Part shown: in pieces, positions 1 to 5,746 of the stretch | Layout: the number at the start of each line of letters is the position of its first letter | How positions within the stretch are numbered: the stretch's first letter is position 1 | DNA from: Bryobacteraceae bacterium | Lineage (GTDB): Bacteria; Acidobacteriota; Terriglobia; Bryobacterales; Bryobacteraceae | Length of the DNA stretch: 7,706 nt | Direction of reading: 5' to 3' | Assembly: GCA_025350445.1 (NCBI GenBank) | Contig: JANXXV010000235.1 | Span: forward strand, 1-7,706 | The notes under the pieces: model-generated | Database searches by the model: none | Seen by the model: the letters and a program-made list of their open reading frames with translations, nothing else | What the model was told of the DNA's origin: nothing | Position numbers and translations under genes: made by a program

Positions 1-150
1 CTGCGCGCGACCCCCAGGGTGACTTCGGACTTCTTAATGCCTGTATCAAGATTGCGGGCGCTCTCGCCTGCGCGCGACCCCCAGGTACTTCCGCGCTCGA
101 ATTCAAGCGCATAGTAGTGCGGGCGCTCTCGCCTGCGCGCGACCCCCAGG
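1..150. repeat. CRISPR-like cluster of GC-rich hairpin repeats
   Basis: A 33-nt unit occurs intact at 53-85 and 118-150 with no mismatch. Its last 18 bases are also at 1-18, where the window cuts the first copy. The unit begins TGCGGGCGCTCTCGCCTGC and ends GCGCGACCCCCAGG. Within it GCGGGCG can pair with CGCCTGC around a CTCT loop (one G-U pair), so plus-strand RNA would form a hairpin. The intervening sequences are 34 nt (19-52) and 32 nt (86-117), and no fourth copy follows at the expected place. Identical repeats with unlike spacers of near-constant length resemble the end of a CRISPR array. Against that, no cas gene is visible, the repeat does not look like a CRISPR class I can name, and the interspersed segments share a weak pattern (an AAT 12-17 nt after each repeat). 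A dispersed REP-like intergenic palindrome is at least as likely. Confidence 0.6.
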
Positions 151-390
151 TCGCGCTCTTCGAATGCCCGTCAGCTCCCACGATGAACGGGAGACCAGCT
201 TCAAAGCCACGGCAACCCTCGAACTACTTCTTAGCGGAAACCCGGCGAACGGGTCGCGGAGCTCGACATCGAAGTGCAGCCTGCCTTTCAGTAACCAGGG
301 TACTCTGTAGTGCTCTACGAAACGAAACCGAAAGCGGGCAGTGGCGCCGGGAAGCAGCACGGACCTCCCGTTTCGTATATGATGTGCCAC
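151..390. other. Gene-free stretch upstream of the cupin gene
   Basis: I see no convincing gene, RNA or mobile element here. Open frames on both strands are short or run on the opposite strand of the cupin gene and the repeats, and none gives a recognisable protein. The promoter of the cupin gene should lie in the right half, but I cannot point to a good -35/-10 pair. Confidence 0.45.
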
Positions 391-1065
391 ATGCAAACAG
401 GCATATTTCTCATCGCAAGGCCCGCCGCGCTCTTCCTTGCCGGCGCATGCATTTTGTTCGGCCAGGATCCGCGGATCGTAATTGAGAACGATAGCGTCAA
501 GGTGCTGAAAGTACCGGTGGAATCGCACCTGAAGACAAAGATGCATGAACACAAGGTAAACCGGGTGATGATCTACCTGCAGGCCGGAAAGCAGGACATC
601 AACTATCAAGATGGCAAGAATGTAGTGATTACCTTTAAAGCCGGCGAGGCGTTGTGGAGCCCGCGAAGCGGCATGCACATCGCTGAGATCTCCAGCGCGA
701 AACAGGTGACCATCATGGAAATCGAGTTGAAAAAGCCTACGCCGTCCATAAAGCCGGCGGCTGGCGCGATGGATCCGTTGAAGGTGGACCCCAAGCACTA
801 CAAGGTGGATTTTGAGAACGACCAGGTTCGCGTCCTACGCGTTAAGATTGGGCCGCACGAAACCGCGCCGATGCACGAGCATTCCCTAAACCGCGTGGTG
901 ACGTATCTTACCGATCAGGATTTCCAGGTTACTTCCGCCGACGGCAAGGTGGATCATGTGCAGCACAAGGCCGGCGATGCAAGCTGGGGCGCTCCCGCCA
1001 AGCACAAAGAAGAGAACCTGAGCGACAAACCGTTTGAAGTAGTGGTGGTCGAACTGAAGGGTTAA
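391..1065 (+). CDS. Exported double-cupin protein
   Basis: A 224-residue protein starting MQTGIFLIAR. Residues 5-24 are hydrophobic and end near LFGQ, a probable signal peptide; Cys20 in AGAC is a poor lipobox, so a lipoprotein is possible but less likely. The mature part is an internal duplication. Each half runs from an ENDxVxVLxV strand (residues 32-41 and 142-151) to an MHEH motif (51-54 and 161-164), a KAGxAxW segment (83-89 and 193-199) and a final strand (VTIMEIELK, VVVVELKG). The MHEH pairs match the metal-binding first motif of the cupin fold; the second motif is degenerate in both halves. Small secreted cupins of this kind are common in Acidobacteriota, and their substrate is unknown. 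In-frame ATGs at 310, 379 and 382 exist. I chose 391 because it gives the most compact signal peptide, but no Shine-Dalgarno sequence decides it. The fold is fairly sure, the function is not. Confidence 0.8.
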   Translation: MQTGIFLIARPAALFLAGACILFGQDPRIVIENDSVKVLKVPVESHLKTKMHEHKVNRVMIYLQAGKQDINYQDGKNVVITFKAGEALWSPRSGMHIAEISSAKQVTIMEIELKKPTPSIKPAAGAMDPLKVDPKHYKVDFENDQVRVLRVKIGPHETAPMHEHSLNRVVTYLTDQDFQVTSADGKVDHVQHKAGDASWGAPAKHKEENLSDKPFEVVVVELKG

Positions 1066-1141
1066 CCCCTCGCTGGCCCGCTCAAACGTTTTGCCGGCAA
1101 GCAAATCTTAATCGGGCGACAATAGCAAGGTATGGATCGAT

Positions 1142-3361
1142 ATGAACGGAGGGCGTACTGACCGCATGCCGAGAAAGAACGCCGGTACTCAACGCCTCTC
1201 AATAGCTGCCAAGCCGGTCAAACCCGTAGGCATCGCGGCGGTGCCTGCCGCCGCGCCTTCCGCCGCATTGGACCTGGACGATGCCAGCCTGTACATCAAC
1301 CGGGAACTCAGTTTGCTGGCCTTCCAGCGGCGCGTCCTCGAAGAAGCTTCCGACTGCGGGAATCCCCTGCTGGAGCGGGTCAAATTTCTTTCCATCCTCG
1401 GATCGAATCTCGAAGAATTCTTCATGGTCCGGGTAGCGGGGCTGCTGGCGCAACTCGACGCCGGCACCGTGGAAGTGGGCCCGGACCGCATGAGTCCGCG
1501 CGCGCAACTGGTGGCGATCCGGCGCGAAGTGAAGAAGCTATTGGGCGAAGCCCACACCTGTCTTCGCGACGATGTCCTCCCTACCCTGGCTGAAGAAGGT
1601 ATCGAGATTCTGGATTATTCCGGCCTCACGCCAAAGCAACTGACAACCGTAAACCGCTATTTCCACGAAACTGTCTTTCCCGTCCTCACACCGCTCGCCT
1701 TCGATCCGGGCCGTCCTTTCCCGCATATCTCGAACCTGAGTTTGAACCTTGCGGTCCTGATCCGGGACCCGCGGGGTACCGACCACTTCGCGCGGGTGAA
1801 AGTGCCGGATTCGCTGCCGGCTCTTGTTCCCGTTCGCGAGTCCGGTAGAACGGCCGGAAAGCGTGGCCGGAGCCCGAAGCGCGCCGGCTTCGTCTGGCTG
1901 GAACAGGTGATTGCGGCCAATCTTCAATCCTTGTTCCCTGGAATGAATGTGCTGGCGGCGCATCCGTTTCATGTGACGAGAGATGCGGATATCGCCATCA
2001 AGGAACTGGAAGCCGAGGACCTTCTGGAAAGCATTGAAGAAGGCGTGCGGCAGCGCCGCTTCGGCGATGTGGTCAGGCTTAGCGTTACCGACGAAATGCC
2101 CGACCACATCCTCGACATCCTGCGGAACAACCTGGAGGTGGAGAACTCCGCGGTCTACCGTTTCCGAGGCCCGTTATCTTTGAAACGCCTGATGGCGTTG
2201 TACGATCTGAACCGGCCTGAATTGAAGGACCCGCCGTTCTTGCCCGGCATCCCAAGAGCGCTTTTGCCGTCGGCCGAAGATGAAGATGTTTTCGCCCTCA
2301 TCCGGCGCAACGACATCCTGCTTCACCACCCTTTCGATTCCTTCCAGCCGGTGGTGGATTTCCTGCGTAAGGCGGCGCACGATCCCGATGTGCTCGCCAT
2401 CAAAATGGTGCTCTACCGCGTGGGCCGCAATTCGCCGGTAGTCAGCGCGCTGCTGGAAGCCATGGAGAATGGGAAACAGGTGGCCGTGCTGGTGGAGTTA
2501 AAAGCCCGCTTCGACGAGGAAAGCAATATCGAATGGGCAAGGGCTCTGGAGAAGGAAGGGGTCCACGTCGTCTACGGCCTGTTAGGTTTGAAGATTCACT
2601 GCAAGGTGGCGATGGTGGTGCGGCGCGAGGCCAGCGGCATCCAGCGCTACGTCCATCTGGCGACGGGAAACTACAACGCGGTGACAGCTCATACCTACAC
2701 CGACATTGGCCTGTTCACCTGCGACGAACGAATTGCCGAAGATGTCACCGATCTGTTTAACTATTTGACCGGATACTCGGCCAAGTCCGACTATAACGAA
2801 CTGCTCGTCGCGCCGGTTAACCTGCGGGAGCGGTTTGAAGCGCTGATCGAGCGCGAGATCGAACATCAGAAACGGGGCGAAACCGGACACCTCATCTTCA
2901 AGATGAATTCCTTGGTGGACGCCTCCATCACCCGCGCGCTCTATCGGGCCTCTCAAGCCGGCGTGCAGGTACAGTTGCTGGTTCGCGGAAGTTGTTGCCT
3001 GCGTGCCGGAGTTCCCGGCATCAGCCACAACATTGAGGTAATCAGCATCGTGGGGCGTTTCCTGGAACACAGCCGCATCTACTACTTCCGCAATGGCGGA
3101 GAAGAAGAAGTGTATCTGGGCAGCGCGGATCTGATGCCCAGGAATTTGAATCGCCGCGTGGAGGTTCTGTTCCCACTGAAAAATTCCGCACTGATCCGCA
3201 GGGTTCGGGATAGAATTCTGACGGCGTACCTGGCGGATACGGCAAAAGCGAGAAGGATGCAGCCCGATGGATCCTACGGCCGCGGCCGAAACGGCACGAA
3301 GCCCCCCGTCAGCAGCCAGAGTGTCCTGCTGATAAAGAGTCTGAATACCGGCTCTGTCTAG
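1142..3361 (+). CDS. ppk1: Polyphosphate kinase (PPK1)
   Basis: A 739-residue PPK1, which reversibly transfers the terminal phosphate of ATP to polyphosphate. After a 45-residue Ala/Pro-rich extension that is not part of the usual core comes the N domain opening (YINRELSLLAFQRRVLEEA, 51-69), then SNLEEFFMVRVAG (88-100). The head domain covers about residues 160-370. The two phospholipase-D-like C-terminal domains carry the family histidines: His486 in GLKIHCKV, the expected phosphorylated residue, and His643 in GRFLEHSRIYYF. HLATGNYN (505-512), YTDIGLF (519-525) and GSADLMPRNLNRRVE (660-674) are also classic PPK1 motifs. A basic insertion (RESGRTAGKRGRSPKR, 232-247) precedes WLEQVIAANL. The start is either 1142 or 1166 (MPRK); GGAGGG at 1148-1153 lies 12 bases before 1166 and slightly favours it. 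It appears to be transcribed alone. Its TAG stop is part of a palindromic element. Confidence 0.96.
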   Translation: MNGGRTDRMPRKNAGTQRLSIAAKPVKPVGIAAVPAAAPSAALDLDDASLYINRELSLLAFQRRVLEEASDCGNPLLERVKFLSILGSNLEEFFMVRVAGLLAQLDAGTVEVGPDRMSPRAQLVAIRREVKKLLGEAHTCLRDDVLPTLAEEGIEILDYSGLTPKQLTTVNRYFHETVFPVLTPLAFDPGRPFPHISNLSLNLAVLIRDPRGTDHFARVKVPDSLPALVPVRESGRTAGKRGRSPKRAGFVWLEQVIAANLQSLFPGMNVLAAHPFHVTRDADIAIKELEAEDLLESIEEGVRQRRFGDVVRLSVTDEMPDHILDILRNNLEVENSAVYRFRGPLSLKRLMALYDLNRPELKDPPFLPGIPRALLPSAEDEDVFALIRRNDILLHHPFDSFQPVVDFLRKAAHDPDVLAIKMVLYRVGRNSPVVSALLEAMENGKQVAVLVELKARFDEESNIEWARALEKEGVHVVYGLLGLKIHCKVAMVVRREASGIQRYVHLATGNYNAVTAHTYTDIGLFTCDERIAEDVTDLFNYLTGYSAKSDYNELLVAPVNLRERFEALIEREIEHQKRGETGHLIFKMNSLVDASITRALYRASQAGVQVQLLVRGSCCLRAGVPGISHNIEVISIVGRFLEHSRIYYFRNGGEEEVYLGSADLMPRNLNRRVEVLFPLKNSALIRRVRDRILTAYLADTAKARRMQPDGSYGRGRNGTKPPVSSQSVLLIKSLNTGSV
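1148..1153 (+). promoter_or_regulatory. Candidate ribosome binding site inside the annotated ppk1 start
   Basis: GGAGGG lies 12 bases upstream of the in-frame ATG at 1166 and inside the longer reading frame starting at 1142. It supports translation beginning at MPRK, though the spacing is rather long. A weaker AAGG at 1127-1130 could serve the 1142 start. Confidence 0.4.
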
Positions 3362-3475
3362 GAGTCTGTCGGAATGAAGCTGTTTTCGACCAAGAATCAA
3401 TCACTTACAGACCATGCAATGTTCGTAAGTTATTGATTCTACGTTCGAGAAATTCTATCTCCGACAGACTCCTAG
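3358..3475. mobile_element. 118-bp palindromic MITE-like element at the ppk1 stop
   Basis: Perfect 16-bp inverted repeats flank the element (CTAGGAGTCTGTCGGA at 3358-3373 and its complement at 3460-3475). A second inverted repeat lies inside (3393-3408 with 3425-3440, 15 of 16 pairs). Both pairs are symmetric around the same centre, 3416.5, so this is one palindromic unit with a 16-nt loop. The outermost CTAG at each end could be a target-site duplication of 4 bp, or TA could be the duplicated dinucleotide. That leaves terminal inverted repeats of 12-13 bp starting G(G)AGTCTGTCGGA. It contains no gene. The features fit a non-autonomous miniature transposable element. An unusually long hairpin acting at the 3' end of the ppk1 transcript is the alternative; there is no U-run for a classical terminator. 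The left end supplies or abuts the ppk1 TAG stop. Confidence 0.6.
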
Positions 3476-3536
3476 TGTGGCGTCAAGGAAATAGCTGGAC
3501 GCGACATTCGATTCGTCTAGCGAATTGGCTACGACG

Positions 3537-3573
3537 GCGGGGCCCCGGCCCCGCAGCCAGCCCCCTGGCTGGC
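3537..3573. terminator. Twin GC-rich hairpins between convergent genes
   Basis: Two hairpins stand almost side by side. The first is GCGGGGCC paired with GGCCCCGC (3537-3544 and 3547-3554); the second is GCCAGCC paired with GGCTGGC around CCCT (3556-3562 and 3567-3573). They lie between ppk1, which ends at 3361, and the minus-strand gene that ends at 3612, and read equally well both ways. They may serve as a bidirectional transcription end or protect 3' RNA ends. No T-run follows on either strand, so an intrinsic terminator is not proven. Confidence 0.5.
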
Positions 3574-3611
3574 CCTTGTGATCCGGGAAGCCAAAATGCC
3601 ATCTACTGCGT

Positions 3612-4691
3612 TTACCCGCGAAACAGGAAAATCAACTCGATGATCAGAATCGCCACCACCATCATCTCCAGCACGAATGCCCGCGCCTGATGGAACTCAT
3701 CCACCATCGAGTGGTAAAGCTCCCCGGCGGTACGCAGTTTCTCGTCCACCAGATTGCGGTAGTCGGTGACGCCAATTTTTTCGGCGGCTACCCGGTACGC
3801 CCGTGCGTAGAACATGTCGCTCAGGAATTTGATGGAATTATCCACACGTTCAGTCAATTCGGTGACATCCAGCCGGATGGTATTCAGCTGATTGGCTTCC
3901 GCCGCCAGGCCCCAGCGGTGGAAGAGCTTATTCTTGCGCTCGATCTGCCGGTAGACGTGCGCCAAAACGCGGGTCAGCGCAGCGTCGTAGTAGCGGAACT
4001 CCAGCAACTGCGTATTTGCGTACTCCAGAAGTTGAATCGCCGGCGCGGCGCCCTCCTCGGTATCGTAGACAAGAGCCGCGGTCCAGCCGGCTACCAATAG
4101 GTCGGTAGGGTAGTAAGACATGCTCGATTGCAGCACTTCCTGCCGCTCACCCGGAGAAAGCATACTCAGTTCACCACGGACAATCTGCGCGATCTTACCG
4201 CCGTGGTTTTGCAGCAGATCCGCCGCGGCGGCCGGTTGCCCGTCCGCATCCGTCAGGCCGTGTATCTGCACAATGAAGTACTCTTCGCTGAGCCACTCCG
4301 GATGCGGTTTGATCAGCGCCTTGCTGATGGCGTCCGTCCGCTGCCGTACCAACGTCGCCGCCCTCTTGTCGATGTCCGGCTCATTGATCCAGCGGCTGGA
4401 GAGGCGAATCAACCCGTCCCAATCGGCCTCTACTTTCAGTTCCAGTAAAACGCTGATCACACCGTAGTCGAAGAATTTGATCTGACCGCACAGCAGTTCG
4501 CCGGTTTCCAGTAGCGCCATCTCAATCGGCTGCATAACTGGCGGGCGTTCGAACCGCACATAATCGGGCGCGGGGTGTTTGAAACTGGGACCCCGGCCGG
4601 CTTTGGCGATACCGAGAATGCGGTGAACCTGGTCCAGATCGATTTCCTCGGAAACATCGAAAAGAACGAGGACCCAAAAAGATGTCCGCAT
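3612..4691 (-). CDS. RMD1/DUF155-like membrane-anchored protein
   Basis: A 359-residue protein I place, with moderate confidence, in the RMD1 (DUF155) family, known from yeast and found in many bacteria with no settled biochemical role. The N-terminus (SFWVLVLFDVSEEIDLDQV, 4-22) resembles the family's opening strand and 'E-x-IDL' turn. GQIKFFDYGVIS (69-80) matches the characteristic FDYGV segment. Residues 220-247 (LLEYANTQLLEFRYYD and beyond) and the helical stretch around 265-340 (TIRLDVTELTERVDNSIKFL) correspond to the family's C-terminal coiled part, and 340-357 is a single hydrophobic segment with only three residues after it, giving a tail-anchored membrane protein. The ATG at 4691 follows the tRNA-Val 3' end by 8 bases and has no Shine-Dalgarno sequence. 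It is probably co-transcribed with the tRNA and translated as a leaderless or weakly initiated message. Confidence 0.7.
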   Translation of the reverse strand: MRTSFWVLVLFDVSEEIDLDQVHRILGIAKAGRGPSFKHPAPDYVRFERPPVMQPIEMALLETGELLCGQIKFFDYGVISVLLELKVEADWDGLIRLSSRWINEPDIDKRAATLVRQRTDAISKALIKPHPEWLSEEYFIVQIHGLTDADGQPAAAADLLQNHGGKIAQIVRGELSMLSPGERQEVLQSSMSYYPTDLLVAGWTAALVYDTEEGAAPAIQLLEYANTQLLEFRYYDAALTRVLAHVYRQIERKNKLFHRWGLAAEANQLNTIRLDVTELTERVDNSIKFLSDMFYARAYRVAAEKIGVTDYRNLVDEKLRTAGELYHSMVDEFHQARAFVLEMMVVAILIIELIFLFRG

Positions 4692-4699
4692 GGAAGGAA

Positions 4700-4776
4700 T
4701 GGTGGGCAGTCAGGGACTCGAACCCCGGACCCCTTCGGTGTAAACGAAGTGCTCTAACCAACTGAGCTAACCGCCC
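4700..4776 (-). tRNA. tRNA-Val (anticodon TAC)
   Basis: On the minus strand the sequence folds as a complete tRNA. The acceptor stem is GGGCGGT with ACTGCCC (one G-U pair), the D arm has AGCTCAGTTGGTTAGAGC, and the anticodon stem is CTTCG/CGAAG around the loop TTTACAC. The T arm is CCGGG/TTCGAGT/CCCTG with one mismatched or wobble pair. The discriminator base is A and CCA is encoded (plus-strand positions 4700-4702). The anticodon TAC (4740-4742) reads GTA and, with wobble, other valine codons. A protein gene starts 8 bp past its 3' end on the same strand. Confidence 0.97.
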
Positions 4777-4791
4777 AACCGCAACTTCTTG

Positions 4792-4820
4792 ATTCTACCC
4801 TACCCCGCCCCAACCGTCAC
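4792..4820 (-). promoter_or_regulatory. Probable promoter of tRNA-Val
   Basis: Reading leftwards, TAGAAT (4797-4792) is a good -10 box. It is preceded at 17 bp by GTGACG (4820-4815), which is a weak -35. Initiation about 7 bases later would leave a leader of roughly 8 nt before the tRNA 5' end at 4776. The downstream membrane-protein gene has no promoter of its own that I can see. Confidence 0.5.
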
Positions 4821-4877
4821 CTGGAGAGTTTTTGGGGATGGCAAACCGCCGGAAAGATTTGTAAGCAAACATATACC

Positions 4878-4906
4878 TTGACTCCGCCGCCAACCGTCGA
4901 TATACT
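4878..4906 (+). promoter_or_regulatory. Strong sigma-70-type promoter for the T6SS operon
   Basis: TTGACT (4878-4883) and TATACT (4901-4906) are separated by exactly 17 bp, each one base off consensus. Transcription would begin near 4913 and reach tssB after a leader of about 294 nt. No other good promoter appears nearer to tssB. The sequence fits housekeeping-sigma control rather than a sigma-54 promoter, which many T6SS operons use. Confidence 0.75.
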
Positions 4907-4944
4907 CAACCTCGTCTGGACCATAGTAGCGATAGGTACTGAGC

Positions 4945-4976
4945 GGTGGCCTGCCCCTCGTTTTGAATGGGCCACC
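4945..4976 (+). other. Leader hairpin 1
   Basis: GGTGGCC (4945-4951) is complementary to GGCCACC (4970-4976) with an 18-nt loop. It lies early in the predicted tssB leader. It may be a structural element of the leader, but could also be chance. Confidence 0.3.
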
Positions 4977-5128
4977 CATCACGTATCCAACCCGCTATTT
5001 GCGTTTCCGGATAGGGGCTTGTATGCGACTACTGGAATCGGATTGCAATCCAATTGGACCTCAACATCGCATATTTTCACCCTTCGTGACCGATTCCGCT
5101 CTCTATTTTCGCGTATCTAGTAGGCGCG

Positions 5129-5147
5129 GGTTCCTGTTGCAGGAACC
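5129..5147 (+). other. Leader hairpin 2 upstream of tssB
   Basis: GGTTCCTG (5129-5136) pairs perfectly with CAGGAACC (5140-5147) around a TTG loop, 60 bases before the tssB start. It has no T-run after it, so it is not a classical terminator. A role in mRNA stability or as a protein-binding palindrome is possible. Confidence 0.45.
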
Positions 5148-5193
5148 TTCAAACCGCTCGAAGTTTCAACCAGACATCGTTCCAGTAATGGAA

Positions 5194-5199
5194 AAAGGA
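5194..5199 (+). promoter_or_regulatory. tssB ribosome binding site
   Basis: AAAGGA lies 7 bases before the ATG at 5207 and fixes that start. Confidence 0.65.
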
Positions 5200-5206
5200 T
5201 TTCTCT

Positions 5207-5746
5207 ATGGCAAGAGCTAGCACACAACATAAGCTTGATCGTGTCCGTCCTCCCCGCGTTCATGTTACCTACGACGTAGAAATCGGCGACGCGATTGAAT
5301 TGAAGGAGCTGCCTTTCGTAATGGGCGTGCTCGGCGATTTTACCGGCCAGCCGGAGCAGCCGCTTCCCCGGCTGCGGGACCGTAAGTTTACCGAAGTGAA
5401 TCCCGACAACTTCGACAGCGTTCTCGAAGGCATGAAACCCCACTTGGCTTTCAGCGTGGAAAACAAGCTGTCGGAAGACTCGAACTCTCCGAATTTGAAG
5501 GTGGATCTCCACTTCAAGAATCTGGAAGATTTCGAACCGGAACAAGTGGCGCGGCAAGTAAAACCGCTGCGCGAGTTGCTTGAACTTCGCACCAGGCTCT
5601 CCGATTTACGGGGAAGCTTGCAAGGGAACGACAAGCTGGAAGCGCTGCTGCTTGACGCGGTGAGCAATACAGAGAAACTGAATAAGCTGAAGGGCGAGAT
5701 GTCCAGCGAAGCGGGCGGGAATCCGGAGGGAACCACACATGAGTGA
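5207..5746 (+). CDS. tssB: Type VI secretion sheath small subunit TssB (VipA)
   Basis: A 179-residue TssB. It pairs with TssC to form the cytoplasmic contractile sheath that drives the Hcp tube of the type VI secretion system outward. Recognisable family segments are RPPRVHVTYDVE (14-25), LPFVMGVLGDFTG (35-47), RKFTEVNPDNFDSVL (59-73) and KVDLHFKNLEDFEPEQVARQ (98-117), followed by a helical LLELRTRLSDLRG stretch (124-136). The length is slightly above the usual 160-170 residues because of a polar C-terminal tail (GEMSSEAGGNPEGTTHE). The stop TGA overlaps the tssC start, so the two are translationally coupled. It is the first gene of the operon and is preceded by the strong promoter at 4878-4906. 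Confidence 0.96.
   Translation: MARASTQHKLDRVRPPRVHVTYDVEIGDAIELKELPFVMGVLGDFTGQPEQPLPRLRDRKFTEVNPDNFDSVLEGMKPHLAFSVENKLSEDSNSPNLKVDLHFKNLEDFEPEQVARQVKPLRELLELRTRLSDLRGSLQGNDKLEALLLDAVSNTEKLNKLKGEMSSEAGGNPEGTTHE

Larger units (their letters stand above)
4777..5206. other. Divergent intergenic region and tssB leader
   Basis: No protein gene is supported here. The region holds the tRNA-Val promoter on the left and the T6SS promoter at 4878-4906. The predicted transcript then has a long leader of about 290 nt containing two small hairpins (near 4945-4976 and at 5129-5147). The base composition is less GC-rich than the flanking genes, which fits regulatory sequence. Short open frames on both strands lack ribosome binding sites and recognisable products. 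Confidence 0.5.

Noticed and set aside
1..150. Firm call of a CRISPR array
   Set aside because: Only two full repeats are visible, no cas gene is seen and the repeat class is not recognised, so it is listed as a repeat cluster instead.
103..798. Minus-strand frame covering the repeats and the cupin gene
   Set aside because: It runs opposite the cupin domains, and its C-terminus is a translation of the GC-rich repeat.
1091..1100. Palindrome TTGCCGGCAA upstream of ppk1 as an operator or Pho box
   Set aside because: A single 10-bp palindrome is easily chance, and no Pho-box-like direct repeats accompany it.
2582..3400. Long open frame on the minus strand opposite ppk1
   Set aside because: It lies wholly over the conserved catalytic part of ppk1, has no recognisable domain, and is expected in GC-rich coding DNA.
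3690..4467. Plus-strand frames opposite the RMD1-like gene
   Set aside because: The minus-strand protein has family-like motifs and a membrane tail, while these have none.
4800..5220. Short open frames in the T6SS upstream region on both strands
   Set aside because: No ribosome binding site, no recognisable product, and they overlap the promoter and leader.
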